Shown: positions 35,501 to 46,097, numbered from the stretch's first letter. The stretch: 64,000 bases of DNA from Imbricaverruca yamaguchii (GCA_034440575.1 JAOTOL010001455.1:124001-188000); one strand, 5' to 3'. Made by a program: numbers and translations. Notes: a model not told the origin generated them from the letters alone.

Positions 35501-38500
35501 GCAACTCCACGCCACTTTTTGGGTGTGATTTTGCTGCCCAACTGGACTTTCCAAAAGAATGTGGTGGCATCATGTAGGCACATTATGAACATGTGCACAT
35601 TCATAAGAATTGCATTAAAAAATGGAATTCCAAGAAATCAAATCACCTTAAACTGCAAATTTATCCTTTCAGAAAGTCAGGGGGGATCAGAACGGTTAAC
35701 AGTATAATGGTATTCAATGAAGGATTGGGACAGGATGCACCTAACAATTCCATAAACATTTCATGAGTGCACAAATAATGCTTGAATGCATGCATGCATT
35801 TATATATACGATATTTGCAAAGTATATGTGCACTGTAGACGCCCAGCCCTCTTTTTGAAAGAAAAATATTCACCGTTCAAAACATGATAAGTGAAAACAG
35901 GATTTCCCAGACAAAAGCAAAACAATCAGTTTTGTTCATTCCTACGCTGGTCGGCAATACATCACAGCAATTAATAGTCCACTTCCTACTCCTTGCATTA
36001 TCCAAATATATCCCGTCACACAACATATGCTTATGACTTTGGTTTATCCAAATTAACAACTCGAATAACCGTGCAGATATTTGGTATAGGTAGGTAGGTA
36101 CCTAGTCAGGAAATACCAACTCTCGTACCTCGTGCAAAACATGCAACTAATTCCACCTGGATAGCAACGAAGAACTTCCGAGAAAATCCTTCGTTCAATA
36201 AACAAAAACCACTACGCTCCGCTAACCAAATAAAGGAATTCACCTCTGCCAGCCCGACAGCGTACGAAGGTCCCTTCTTGGATTCCATGAATTCACCGCT
36301 CTCCAGTTCCCACTCCGGCCGGAGCTAGTTAAACCATAGCCAAGAAAAGCCATGGATAATGCATTTATTTTTGCTTCCTTGAAGAATGATATGTTCTGCA
36401 TCAAACGACATGGATAAAAGCGTTCATATTTATATTATAAAGCAGTCAGAAGCGACATACATAAAAGATATGGGATGGATTTTTCACATGAAAAACACTG
36501 CGCCAAAGTGAAGCTCCAGAGAACCAGAAATTTCACTCTGTTGATTGCATGACTTATATTGCTTCAAAATGTCATCAACAGGCAGGAATAGTTGTGTTCA
36601 TGCCACTCCGACCGCGAGGTTTTCCCACTCCGGACAAATTCAGATTTACTTTCGTTGTTCTAATGCACTGACGATACTCCAAGCTTCATTCTGATCCAAT
36701 TATTAATTTCTTCCCATAATCTGATGATGATTAATTGGGGAAAAATCCCCCGTAATTCTTTTGGCGGTTTCTTCTAACTTATTTTCTCTTTTTTTGCATT
36801 TCATCATGGTGCAAATGCAATCATGGTGCGAAATGAGACGCAAATTTCCGCTCGTCCGTGGCGATAGTCGGTTTTACAGCGGCAAGTTGCCCGCCCGCCT
36901 AGTTGCTTTTCATCCTTCCAAGTCATTCCTTGCTTCAACTAAACATTCCAGACATGAACTAAAATGTGCATAGAAATACATTTAATACTAATAAGAATTG
37001 ACTTGAATACATTTTCTGTTTTCTCATAAAAAAATGTTTCATGGTCGTGAGAATAAAAGATTTCAGACGGATTGTTTTAGTATAACTTTCCTTAAACTAT
37101 TATATATTCCGAAACCCATATCCCGAAGTAACATTCTAGACCCTCCCATATATCAGTCGGTGCACGAACGTCCTGCTCTTGAGGTGTGTTGTGGATATGT
37201 ATTAGTTGTGCGGTGTGGGCATGTCAGGAGTGACAGGTATGAATATATAAACTTGGTTGACATCGATTAAGTATACTTTTGTGATCATTTTCTCCACCAT
37301 TGCTCAGGAAGTTACCTTATAAGTCATCCACGTAACGTGAATGACTTCAGGCGACGACGTGTGGTGGACCTCATCTGGTTGTCTGTGAGACACTAGGATA
37401 GGAACCGAACAAATTATTTGAAGGCGTTTTATTCTTGAAGAAGAATCTCAGGTTATTTTACGATGCATTCAACTGCAAGGTTGTATAGCGTACCGCAAGG
37501 TTGATTGGTCGTGTGTGGACTCTGCAAATGCCGCCGGCGGAGAGATTCGAGTCCGACGCTCCACCACCTGAGCTGACGAGGCCCCGGGTTTTTATGCTTC
37601 ATTCCAGGAAACATCACTGCATTTTTTCAAAATGTACACACTTCGTTATGTATAAAATGTATATACTCCATGACTTGGTGTTTCAATATACACCCCATAA
37701 TTTGGCAAAGTGGAAAATTATACACTCCATTGCATAGTTCTTCTCAATATTATACACTCCATACTTTGGCAACCCAAAAAATTATACACTCCGAACCCAA
37801 GACTGAGAAGTGAAAATCCAACACTGCTCATCAGGGCAGGTCACTAGGACGACTCACCAAGGCGGCTCACCAGGACAGTCCACCAGGGTGGCTCACCAGG
37901 GTGGCTCACCAGGGCGACTCACCAGGGCGACTCACCATGGCGGCTCACCAGGTCGCCTCATCAGGAAGGCTCACCAGGGCGGGTCACCAGGGCGGGTCAC
38001 CAGGGCGACTCACCAGGGCGCGCAGAGTCGTGTTCCGTGGCAGATTGGCCAGTTCCAGGGCTTCTTCTACCAAAGCACGAATTCTAGCTTCTGTCTTCTC
38101 CATTCCAATCAACTGGAACATTACCGAGCAGGTAGGTGTCACGTCTATCCTGGCCCAGTTGCATTGATCAACCACCAAGCCGGATCTGACTTACACACGG
38201 TACGTGAGCGTAGAGCATGCACTTTCCTCGCTGGAACGAGGAGCGCAATGGTGCATCGACAGATCACTCGAACACGTGGCTTAGCGTACGACCGGTAAGT
38301 TAACTGCAACACATGAGAAAAAAGAACAAAGCAACGACACTGATGCTACGGTGAAAGAATAATCATCTCAGTCTTGACTTCATACTTGACATTTATTCTG
38401 ACCATTCCTGAATAATTCGCACAATTTCAGTCATATTCATTAGTGCGATTGTATACATTTCACTTCTTATAAACACGAGGAGTCGGGATTCGATGCACAG

Positions 38501-41500
38501 AAGAATTAATCTAGAAGTTGTCAAGATGCAATCAGTACTGTCATCATAAGGAAGAAATCAGCAACTCAAACTAACGGCGATTTCATCCTGTATTTGATCT
38601 GAGAATAGGCAACAAAACTGGAACAGATAGTAAGCAGTTATTTAGTGTCACTCTTCTGGGCCATGCTCTGGAGTGAGAACTAGGCTTCTGATTTCTCCCT
38701 TACGACAGACTGGCTTACGAATACGTTGATGCAGGGTCCATCACACTGGGCCAGACATTTCCCTGTCGAGTCACACAGGGATACCACAGAGTGGCTACCG
38801 CCGCTGCAACAGGAGAACGACATCAGCCAAGCAGACCCAGCAGTTGGAAAAACATGTGTCCGAAACGGCTAACTACTAAATCATGCAGGGTGGATGCAGC
38901 AAGGACGATGCTGGGTGTGGGACACCGGCAGAGACTGGTAACGGTGCATTACGGGGTCAGTCGGTGCATTACGGGGGCGGGGGGGGGGGGGTCAGTCGAC
39001 CATGTCAAAATGATTCGATTATCAGGAGATTTTATATCCCCACCTGATCGCAGACAATCGTTATTTTCCTATGGTACGCCGATCCAAAGTTTCCAAAAGT
39101 CAAGCCATTACATCGAGAACACTGATTACTTGATCTGATCATTAGAACCACGAGTTATTTTACGACGCATTCGAATGCTAGGTGGCAGCGTCACGTACCT
39201 CTCACGCCGATCGGCTGCGGGAGGACTCGGTAATTCCGCCAGTTGAGGGGCTCAAACCAACGATCGTACGATCAAGAATTGAACACCTTACCGACTGATT
39301 CACCGAGAACACGGCATCGGTATAAGAGGACTTCATGTTCGAAATTGGTCTAATAGATCAATTTGTTGTAAAATAGTTGCATCCCCTTAAGAATGAACGA
39401 GTGGTGGTGGTTGTGACTTCACGACGCATTCAGCAGTTAAGGCCATATGTCGTCGCCTGCCTTTCACCCTGGCAGGGAAGGCGGGCATCACGGGGAATCG
39501 AACCCCGTACATTTGGCGTGCCAGACCCTCAGCTTGGTTGGTTATTGGGGTTAAGACCCTCAGTTTAACCACTGCGCTACCGACGTTCCTAAAGAATTTC
39601 CAATAAGTTGATTCCGCTTACAGGCGACTGTGAGAATACCGAAGAACATATAATACTAGAAAGTGTCGCTTCTCAAAAATCACAAAACATCTTGATATCT
39701 CACCTAAAATATAAACCCTCCACTGGTAGGAACCCTATTCGACATCAGGCAAGGCCTCAAAGCTACCACAAAGTATTAACTCGACAGTGAACTTAAACCT
39801 ACATTTCGTTGGTAGACCATCATGCTTCCACTGGACATTGAAGCCACTACAGGCGCAGGATCGGATACCGTGCTGTTGCCGGCAGATGGCTTGTCGGTCA
39901 ACCGCACCTGTGCTCTTTTGGCAACCCGCGAAGACGTTGACACATTGGAGTCCATCCAATTATGGCTGTTTTAGCAGCTTCGAAAGTGGCATAAACGTGA
40001 CCATATAAGGTGGCATTAAGTTGAAATGGTCGAAGGCACCTTAAATAAGCTGTCCCTCTACCAAAATAGAAGCCGTTCCTACCCATCAGGTAACACACAT
40101 ATGTACTCCAGTTCCTTCTACTACTCACAATCCGTCAAATTGGACGCCAATAAAAACCTGACACAAAAGTATGAAAGTGTTCACATCCTTGTTCATAAGC
40201 CGATAATGTGACGAGCGTGATGCTAAGGAATGAGAAAGGAAGCATTCTATACAATAGCTGCACTCTATACAGTGTCAGGAATGGGAATATGCAGATGCTG
40301 AGTCATGCATGACTATACGAAGTAAATTATGTCATACTTTACTACGAACTTTATCATCCATACTTCACATACCACATGACTGAAACATTCTACACTACAA
40401 CTCACTAAGATGCTGATGCATGGGCCATCACAGTGTGCCACGCAATGCCCACTTGGATCAAACAGCTGAATAGATGAGTGACTGCCACCCCTGAGAATTG
40501 CACAGAAATATGGGTCAGAAAACTTGCATGTTAGTATTCAGAACATGGTCTGTCAAATGCGCTGGGTGCAAGACGCTTCGAGCAGTTTGTTATCTCACAA
40601 TCGTCAGGCACTTACCATTTTAATTTATATATTTAAAAAAAAACATATTTCTGCTGTATACAGGTTCTGGTTTTTTGTCATCCAGAACATTATCTTCCAT
40701 GAAAATTATCCCCTCATGCTTCTTGTTGAAAGGCTGAGTAGTGCTGCTTGAAGATGTTGCAAACATATTGCTCTTTGATTTTTTTAATGTTCAACTCACT
40801 GGAATCACACAACAAACTACCTGATATCACAGATAAGAACAAAATTATCCTCTCCAAATGGCATGGTACACAATATGTACACATCCAATATGGAAGTCCA
40901 AACCTGACCCTAGGTCGGGTCACAAATCACATGTTTCAAAAGACAAGGTGACCCCATGACACTGACTGAAAATAAACCATCCAAAACTGTGGTAGTCACC
41001 TTATAATCCAGCATTCCACCACCTATTGACAAACTTCTTTGATGTTCAGTGTGAAACTACTCCAGAAACCAGGAGCATATCCATTTCATTTTATGTGTTA
41101 CACTTAATTTTTTACTCATACTATTTCCTTTCCATTGCATTAATTTGCATGCTTGCATACCTATTGCAATCATACTTCACTTTGGCTCATCCTCAGCTTT
41201 TATCACTTTCATGATCCACTTGCTTTCTTAACTTGAATCCATTTTGATACAGGTTCATCTACCTTTATTGTACACACCAATGTTCATTATATTTCTTGTT
41301 TTTACAGTACAGTACAGCTACAATAAGCACAAAGCAGTCTGCAAACATGACAAACTCAGCTAGCTCTAACTGGTGTGACCAGCATGGACTAGCACACACC
41401 AACATACATCATGACATTGACCAACACAAACTGGTATACATCAGGACATGGAGTGCAGTGCATAGGTTAGCACACACTAGTAATGCACCACAGGATTCAG

Positions 41501-42129
41501 TGGTGTGCACTGGTATGCACCATTACATGCACTGGTGTACAAGCCAAGGGCACACAGAGCTGAGTGAAATCAGTTTGCAGTAGTGCCACATGTTACCTTA
41601 CCCAACACCAGACGTTCCACTACAAACCAAATGTGGGTGTGCAAAAATACCCTGGATAGATTATCATGAGGCTTAAAGTATTTGCAGGGCTATTTTAGCC
41701 TGCAAAAACCACCACATGTGCACATACCTGAATAGCCTGCCATACCCTGTGGACCAGTTGATGTTCATTCCTTTAACTTAGAGGTTTTGTTCTTGGCTAA
41801 CACAGGTCTGTGTAGATATTTCATGCAGGCCTAATATATTCTTTGCCAGCTACACTTGCCTCATTCTGCAGACTGGTGGTGGTGGAAAATAGTTTTGACC
41901 ATCTTGCAGTTTCAATGTGGGAAATAACATCATTGATGATTTCACATGCTGCTCATTGCTATCTCTACAGACTGTAACATAAGGAGTAACACCATGCTTT
42001 TGTGCAGCATCATTTTATGCGACTGGCATAAACCACACATGTGAAGACTTTGTAAATTCCTATATTCATGCATACATACCCCTCCACACCACCATATATT
42101 GCAGCTCTATCTTCCATCCTTGATTCCAT
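25723..42129 (-). CDS. NAGK: N-acetyl-D-glucosamine kinase (NAGK), eight exon positions with alternative exon 2
   Basis: Minus-strand coding exons: 42080-42129, 40406-40490 (2a) or 38719-38803 (2b), 38014-38112, 33466-33607, 32329-32439, 29849-29972, 28781-28955 and 25723-26013. Every phase agrees, giving 358 residues for either isoform (human NAGK 344). ROK/BcrAD-type ATPase fold: phosphate-1 loop AIYGGVEGGGSHS; GLSLSG; SDTVGTIATA with the likely catalytic Asp at 114; LIAGTGSN phosphate-2 loop; CGGWGHLFGDEGG; AWWISHAAIKWVFDE; GLLQHAYTDFEKQRFA; and VVVGAVFRSWPLLRDGF. It phosphorylates GlcNAc to GlcNAc-6-phosphate in the cytosol (amino-sugar salvage); mammalian NAGK also phosphorylates muramyl dipeptide. 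Five of its exons touch minisatellites. Confidence 0.95.
26014..26375 (-). repeat. Minisatellite (about 50-56 bp) carrying NAGK exon 8 acceptor copies
   Basis: Six units upstream of exon 8 repeat GTGCTGTGCAG plus the exon-like GAGGTGCTGGAGGACGCGCG. The true exon begins GAAGTGCTGGAGGACGCGCG. Decoy reading frames soon hit a stop (for example ...GLYES-stop in the best-conserved units). Confidence 0.9.
28781..28955 (-). CDS. NAGK: NAGK exon 7
   Basis: Acceptor CACTGCCAG, donor GTAACC. Encodes FGLLQHAYTDFEKQRFA, ALCEHLAAAAAAGDALC, RQLFREAGTWLARYVLAL. No flanking array. Confidence 0.95.
29443..29574. repeat. (GA)n microsatellite
   Basis: About 130 bp of GA dinucleotide with a few AAGA interruptions, in the NAGK intron between exons 6 and 7. 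Confidence 0.98.
29738..29848 (-). repeat. 47-bp tandem repeat carrying NAGK exon 6 donor copies
   Basis: On the minus strand the unit GTCAAGGACAG/GTCGGTCC recurs about every 47 bp downstream of the true exon 6 donor (two good copies and one with ATAGGT in place of GTCGGT). The exon's last 11 bases are part of the unit. Confidence 0.85.
29849..29972 (-). CDS. NAGK: NAGK exon 6
   Basis: Acceptor CCTCGGCAG, donor GACAG|GTCGGT. Encodes (A)WWISHAAIKWVFDEDDN then LRQPPHSTEAVRDAIRVCF. Both its acceptor and its donor are amplified in flanking tandem arrays. Confidence 0.95.
29973..31065 (-). repeat. About 39-bp minisatellite (about 27 copies) carrying NAGK exon 6 acceptor copies
   Basis: On the minus strand each unit reads CCTCGGCAG/CCTGGTGGATCTCTCAC then 'cgaccacat(c/t)cc'. 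The part after CAG equals the first 17 bases of exon 6. Units near 29973-30120 and 30540-30780 are almost identical, so recent expansion is likely. The long open frames through the array are artefacts. Confidence 0.95.
32329..32439 (-). CDS. NAGK: NAGK exon 5
   Basis: Acceptor GTGCTCTGCAG, donor GTATGT. Encodes GLCLIAGTGSNSLLL, ADGSTRRCGGWGHLFGDEGG. It carries the GTGS phosphate loop and the GGWGHxxGDEG motif. Confidence 0.95.
32475..32765. repeat. Imperfect 38-40 bp tandem repeat upstream of NAGK exon 5
   Basis: Units share 'aacggcctccctcacccct' and 'acacacaacagtccaccac'. The array begins about 35 bp from the exon 5 acceptor but does not contain the exon start. A LINE tail has inserted at 32494-32548. 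Confidence 0.8.
32494..32548 (-). mobile_element. LINE-tail insertion inside a minisatellite
   Basis: 'tagttatttgggttttaggg' and 'atacagcgccca' mark the hairpin tail. It is flanked by 'ccccacccctaca' on both sides, which fits a target-site duplication, although the host repeat itself makes this ambiguous. Confidence 0.7.
33466..33607 (-). CDS. NAGK: NAGK exon 4
   Basis: Acceptor TTTGCCGACAG, donor GTCAGA. Encodes GLSLSGCEAAETND through CSDTVGTIATAFEN. It contains GLSLSG and the putative catalytic Asp. Confidence 0.9.
33608..33800. repeat. About 22-bp tandem repeat abutting the NAGK exon 4 acceptor
   Basis: Plus-strand unit 'ctcgagggaccgcaccacac' with diverging copies to 33800. It reaches to within about 15 bp of the acceptor but the exon start is not in the unit. 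Confidence 0.85.
34356..34492 (-). repeat. Displaced copy of the 15-bp donor-type array
   Basis: Minus-strand units CCTGGTGAGCYG as in 37838-38013, but 3.4 kb away in the same intron and without a recognised exon. Both arrays are accompanied by ATACACTCC-type repeats, so a segment of the intron seems to have been duplicated. Confidence 0.75.
36867..37000 (+). repeat. Dispersed repeat, copy B
   Basis: Best-matching partner of 16345-16484; shares 'cttgcttcaactaaacattc' and 'cagacatgaactaaa'. Confidence 0.75.
37445..37580 (-). mobile_element. SINE copy (diverged)
   Basis: Tail-like 'ggttattttacgatgcattc' and box B-like 'gagattcgagtcc'. It resembles the elements at 39152-39310 and 39417-39592. 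Confidence 0.45.
37600..37800. repeat. Degenerate ATACACTCC repeat
   Basis: At least five copies of 'tatacactcc' spaced about 30-45 bp, directly left of the 15-bp donor array. Related phrases occur at 34540-34575. Confidence 0.7.
37838..38013 (-). repeat. 15-bp minisatellite (about 12 copies) carrying the NAGK exon 3 donor
   Basis: Minus-strand unit CCTG/GTGAG(C/T)CG. The first unit is the genuine exon 3 end and donor. Most copies keep a consensus GTGAGT, GTGAGC or GTGACC donor after CCTG. Confidence 0.9.
38014..38112 (-). CDS. NAGK: NAGK exon 3
   Basis: Acceptor TAATGTTCCAG, 33 codons: LIGMEKTEARIRALVEEA then LELANLPRNTTLRAL. Donor CCCTG|GTGAGT. The donor and the preceding CCTG are the repeat unit of the adjoining 15-bp array. 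Confidence 0.9.
38719..38803 (-). CDS. NAGK: NAGK alternative exon 2b
   Basis: Acceptor CTGTTGCAG, donor GTAAGC, 85 bp. Encodes GGSHSVVSLCDSTGKC then LAQCDGPCINVF. It keeps the Asn of the family motif (vertebrate STNHWLIG aligns with CINVF|LIG). The upstream side has a long G-run at 38972-38991. Confidence 0.85.
39152..39310 (-). mobile_element. SINE copy
   Basis: Contains 'gttattttacgacgcattc', 'cgtacctctcacgccgatcg' and a reversed box B-like 'aagaattgaacaccttaccg'. Similar organisation to 6262-6420. Confidence 0.5.
39417..39592 (-). mobile_element. tRNA-derived SINE copy with a nested insertion
   Basis: On the minus strand a tRNA-like head TAGCGCAGTGGTTAAACTGAG, then GGGGTTCGATTCCCCG (box B) and a tail ending near 'gaatgcgtcgtgaagtcac'. 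It is interrupted by the 21-bp insertion at 39533-39553. Confidence 0.7.
39533..39553 (-). mobile_element. 21-bp retroposon-tail insertion with a 10-bp TSD
   Basis: The insert 'cttggttggttattggggtt' plus one base is a retroposon tail; flanking copies of 'agaccctcag' are at 39523-39532 and 39554-39563. It lies inside a SINE, so it is younger than that SINE. Confidence 0.7.
40406..40490 (-). CDS. NAGK: NAGK alternative exon 2a
   Basis: Acceptor AATTCTCAG, donor GTGAGT, 85 bp. Encodes GGSHSSIQLFDPSGHC then VAHCDGPCISIL. By eye 16 of 28 residues match exon 2b, with identical length and phase. The position of the family's conserved Asn before the LIG motif is Ser here. Confidence 0.8.
42080..42129 (-). 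CDS. NAGK: NAGK exon 1 (start codon)
   Basis: ATG at 42127-42129 with G at -3 and G at +4. Encodes MESRMEDRAAIYGGVEG, with the last codon split after GG; donor GTATGT. An in-frame Met at position 5 is an alternative start. Confidence 0.85.
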
Positions 42130-43319
42130 GGCCACCTGGAAATTGAAGAATGGTTATGGAATACCACATGCTTGCACGTTAGAGTTCACAGGGGACAATG
42201 CTACAAAAAATGCTAAATGAAGTTGGTTTCAGAAATTGAACAAAAAAAAACAAAAAAAGGTTAGGATGGTTTAGGCTAGGGTGACCTGATGTGGCACAGA
42301 ATTCTGTGAACCCTCATATAATTATCCATTCCTGGTGTGTCACAGATATGATAAAGAAGAAATTCAACACTTAATGCACTTGATTTATTATTTTTGAACA
42401 CAGAGAACCTTATGTTTCTCCCTTACTTGGACATATTCCCAAAAGGGAATTGCAATTGTCTTATTGATAAAGTCAGCACTGTCAATGTTGCATATATTTC
42501 ATGAAGTCATATCCAAAATATTTGTTTCAGATGATTCTGGTTTTCCAGTTAGGTTAGGTCAGACTATATTATGCAATAATATATTTGATATATCACATTG
42601 CATTATCCTAATCTAGGTTAAACCAGGTTATATTGTATATATTGTTATTCATTCATCTAGTGGTCTATAGACAAAAACAACACACATCCATGTGCACCAC
42701 TCATATCAGTGTAAGCTTGGCCTTGTAGTGCATCGGCTGTGCTACAGCATCTCAGATAATCAGATTTCTTTTGAGGACACAGGCAAGTTCATGATTTTTC
42801 TAACAACACAGTGTGGTTCCCAGTGGGATTATTTGCTAAAATTATACTGCCACAATTCTTTTCTCGTTCTTTCTCGAAACATCGGGGGTATAAGACCTGT
42901 GCCCATAACGTCATCAATTGTATCGACCACTGTTAACTTAAAGGTAATCATTTGCGGAGAAAATAAGTGGTCCCACTGTCTTAAAGCATCGTATCTGCAT
43001 TAATCACGTCAAAAGACATCGTATAAAAGAAATCACAAAAATCAAAATTTACCTTGACTGTTACACCTACCGTAACTTGCTGTATATAACTTACTATATA
43101 TATACTTACTTAACTAGAAGAACCGCGGTAACTCATAGACACTGCCGGATCTTAACTGTAAAGTATAGTTAAGCAAGCACGAATTCTGATGTCTTTGCTG
43201 CGCCACAGTTGAAAGCTTATCCAGGTTTAAAGATATTTTTGGCGTGTTTACGTGACATCACCGTATATACCAAATCCTGGTATATTCTAACGCCCATATT
43301 ATCCATATTCAAAACTTCG

Positions 43320-44240
43320 TGTCAGCGCCTTTCATCAATAGATGATGTACGCCTGGATTGGAAATTCCGCGTCGGTGCCCTTTTTTTCGCGTATCCACGG
43401 AACCAAATTGTCACCCAGCGGAGTGTAAGTAAAAACGTGGAAACGCGGCCAGTTTTATTCCGTGCGCCTATTGAAGTTCAGGGAAACCATTTCGTATTGA
43501 CATTTCTCCAGTTGATTCAGGACCTCAGGAGGATTGGATCCGCCTTTCATGCCACATAATTGATGGAGAAACCGTACTGTTTTGTCCCCATTTATTTATC
43601 ACGCATCGTTTCGAAGCTGTCGTGATACCCCAAGGTTGGCTCCCTCACAGATTTCCCGTCTTCACTTCGCACCACAACAACTTCTGAACGGAGCGTAATA
43701 TATCAATAAGGAAAGAACGGTAGGGTTCCGTAATTAATTCTGCATCATGAAAGGTCGATGCAATCCTCCTGGGATGGATGCATCAATTTGGCAAAGAAAA
43801 TGTCAATGCGCTATGCGTACCATGAACTACCAAAGGCGCACGGCCTAAAATCTGACGCGTTTCCGTGTTTTTATTTACCCTCCGCTAGGTGGGCTGGTAC
43901 AAAAACAGCTACTGGTTTCCAATCCAAACATGATCCATTTTCATTTGCGCGTATCAACGGCACTAACCTGCCACCTAGCAAAGGGTAAGTAGAAACATGG
44001 ATGAGGTACGCCTGGATTTGAAACTCAGCGTCGGCGCTTTTCATCTGCGCGTATCCGCGCACCGACCTGCCACCTAGTGGAGGGTAAGGAAAAACACAGA
44101 AACGCGGCGGCAGTTTTAGGCCGTGTGCCTATGGGAATTCGTGGTTTGGGTTTCATATTTGCTGTTTTCCAATTGATTCAGCCGTTGCAGAAGGATTGCA
44201 TCAGCTTTTCACCACACACAATTGATCAAGGAACTTCACC
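43320..44240. mobile_element. Cluster of MITE-like repeats
   Basis: Three partial copies of a module with 'gtacgcctggattggaaa', 'ctgccacctagyggagggta', 'aaaaacrcggaaacgcggc' and 'ccgtgtgcctatgggaattc'. The copies appear in both orientations. Confidence 0.65.
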
Positions 44241-45189
44241 GTTTTTTCCTGATTTATTTATGATGCTCCATTCAGAATTTGTCGTGGTGTCAGGTGAAGG
44301 CATTTGAAAGGCAGCCCACCTTGTCCAAAGGGTCGGAGGACTGGAAGGTCCTCTTGTCTTGAGGTCTTGCGCAGCAACCCCATTGATGCTATATACAGCT
44401 TGCCACGTCCAGAGGTTGCCAGCTGCTAGGGCGTGTTGCAAGGGCTAATCCAAAGGGAGGAAGCGAATTTGGCGCCCCTTGGGACCTGAAAGACGCCTCT
44501 CGTGAAGGTACCAGTGTACCCTCTTCCATCGAATTTGCCAGTGGAACACGTTCCTCGGCCTAGGAACGGTGGCCCTCTGAGAGGTCCGAGCGGATCCATC
44601 GAACCTTTCAGCGACAGGAACCCCTCAGGCAAAAACAAATGGTGCCCCTATGGGAGACAGTAGTGTATTTACACCGACAAATTGTTCTTGACCAAGAACC
44701 GCGGCTCTGGAGTAATGACGCCTCCTTCGCGAATTCTTAATCCGTCAGTGGTAGGGTGTAGGGGGAGGACCCGATACCCTTCATAGAACAACTGCCCAAT
44801 CCCCTTCGCGGATTGGCAGGGAGGAAGGACAGGGAGGGCACACTGAGTTGGAATATGCTGTATGCGAACAAACTGTTGGCAAAACAAAGATGAATTAGTA
44901 CAGATGTGTTGGAACATATCAAAACTGACACCAGTACGTGCATCATTAAATATGATTATGTTCTCTTTCCCATATACCAATACATCGGCAGTCCAGGACC
45001 GTACTCGGCACGAAAATCCTTCTTCGTCATGAAATTAAGGAAACAAAACGCATAAAAGCAAGAGCATTTCATTCATTTACCTGGCAGGATCCCGAAGGAA
45101 TTGATGAAATGCCTTTTCAGGGCACTTTTGCTTAGAATTCGAACAATTCAACGCACCGCACCACATGCCCCCGCCCGTTTCCATGGTCG

Positions 45190-45530
45190 CGTCTGAGCGT
45201 TTACTTACCCAAGAGGTTTTCAGGGTGGATACGCAAACAGCTGTTGGTTTCCAATCCAGGCGTACATCATCCATGGTAAAAACACGGAAACGCGACCAGT
45301 TTTTGGCAGTGCGCTTATGGGAGTTTGGGTACGCATTTCGTATTTATATTTTTTCCAAAACATTGATCATTCTAATCGATTCAGACTCCAATTGATTTTT
45401 TCAATTGGCTCAATCAATTGTGAAAATGTAAATACGAAATGCACACCCTGAATTCCCACAGGCGCACGGCCTAAAACCGGCCGCGTTTCCGTGATTTTTT
45501 GCTTACCCCCGGCTAGGTGACAGATTAGTA
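45190..45530. mobile_element. Palindromic MITE
   Basis: Two inverted arms (about 45275-45355 and 45420-45515) of the same module as 43320-44240: 'aaaacacggaaacgcg' against 'cgcgtttccgtgatttt', and 'acgcatttcgtatttat' against 'gtaaatacgaaatgc', with a short AT-rich centre. Confidence 0.7.
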
Positions 45531-45589
45531 ATACATAGCATGTTCCAATAAATAGTAATGTATCATACAAATGTGAGGAAGTGATCAGG

Positions 45590-45870
45590 AAGCTTCACTG
45601 TGCATATGTCCGGCCACATTTGTAATGCTGTGTCCTTGCATGATCCCCTAGTTATGAACAAGATTGTAAATTGAAAAAGAATGAAAATGGCTAATGGCAT
45701 AGGCAACCTGGCATATGAGGAAAGATTAAAGAATTTGAATATGTTTTCACTAAGATATAGAAGGCTGAGAGGAGATCTCATCGAGGTCTTTAAATTTGTC
45801 CATGGTCAGGAACTTTAACAGAAATGATGCAATTCGAGGTCACCAATTCAAAATTAAAGTTAATCCGTTA
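45590..45870 (+). pseudogene. CR1-like LINE reverse transcriptase fragment
   Basis: A reading frame gives NLAYEERLKNLNMFSLRYRR then LRGDLIEVFKFVHGQ, a block typical of the RT C-terminus of CR1-type LINEs, and upstream LHCAYVRPHL. Stops interrupt it. The following 'GHQF' block continues the homology. Confidence 0.7.
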
Positions 45871-46097
45871 GGTGTCATGAGCGGACATAACACCGGTAGC
45901 GCCTCTGGTGGTGGCCTTGTGAAAGAACACCACCAGAGTGGGTTGAGTCTGATTAATGCCATATTCCAGTTTCTAGAGAAGGTGCGGGTGATTTCCAAAT
46001 TTTAATGGTCAAATTTGAACAACATTGAAACAAGATCTCTTACGATGTGTAGTTAATTTTATTATCAAATCATTTCACCCTGTCACTTTGCCGTTAA

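Noticed and set aside
13320..39592. tRNA genes (A and B boxes at 13320-13440, 21143, 39417)
   Set aside because: Cloverleaf and acceptor stems are not intact, and the sequences continue into shared SINE bodies.
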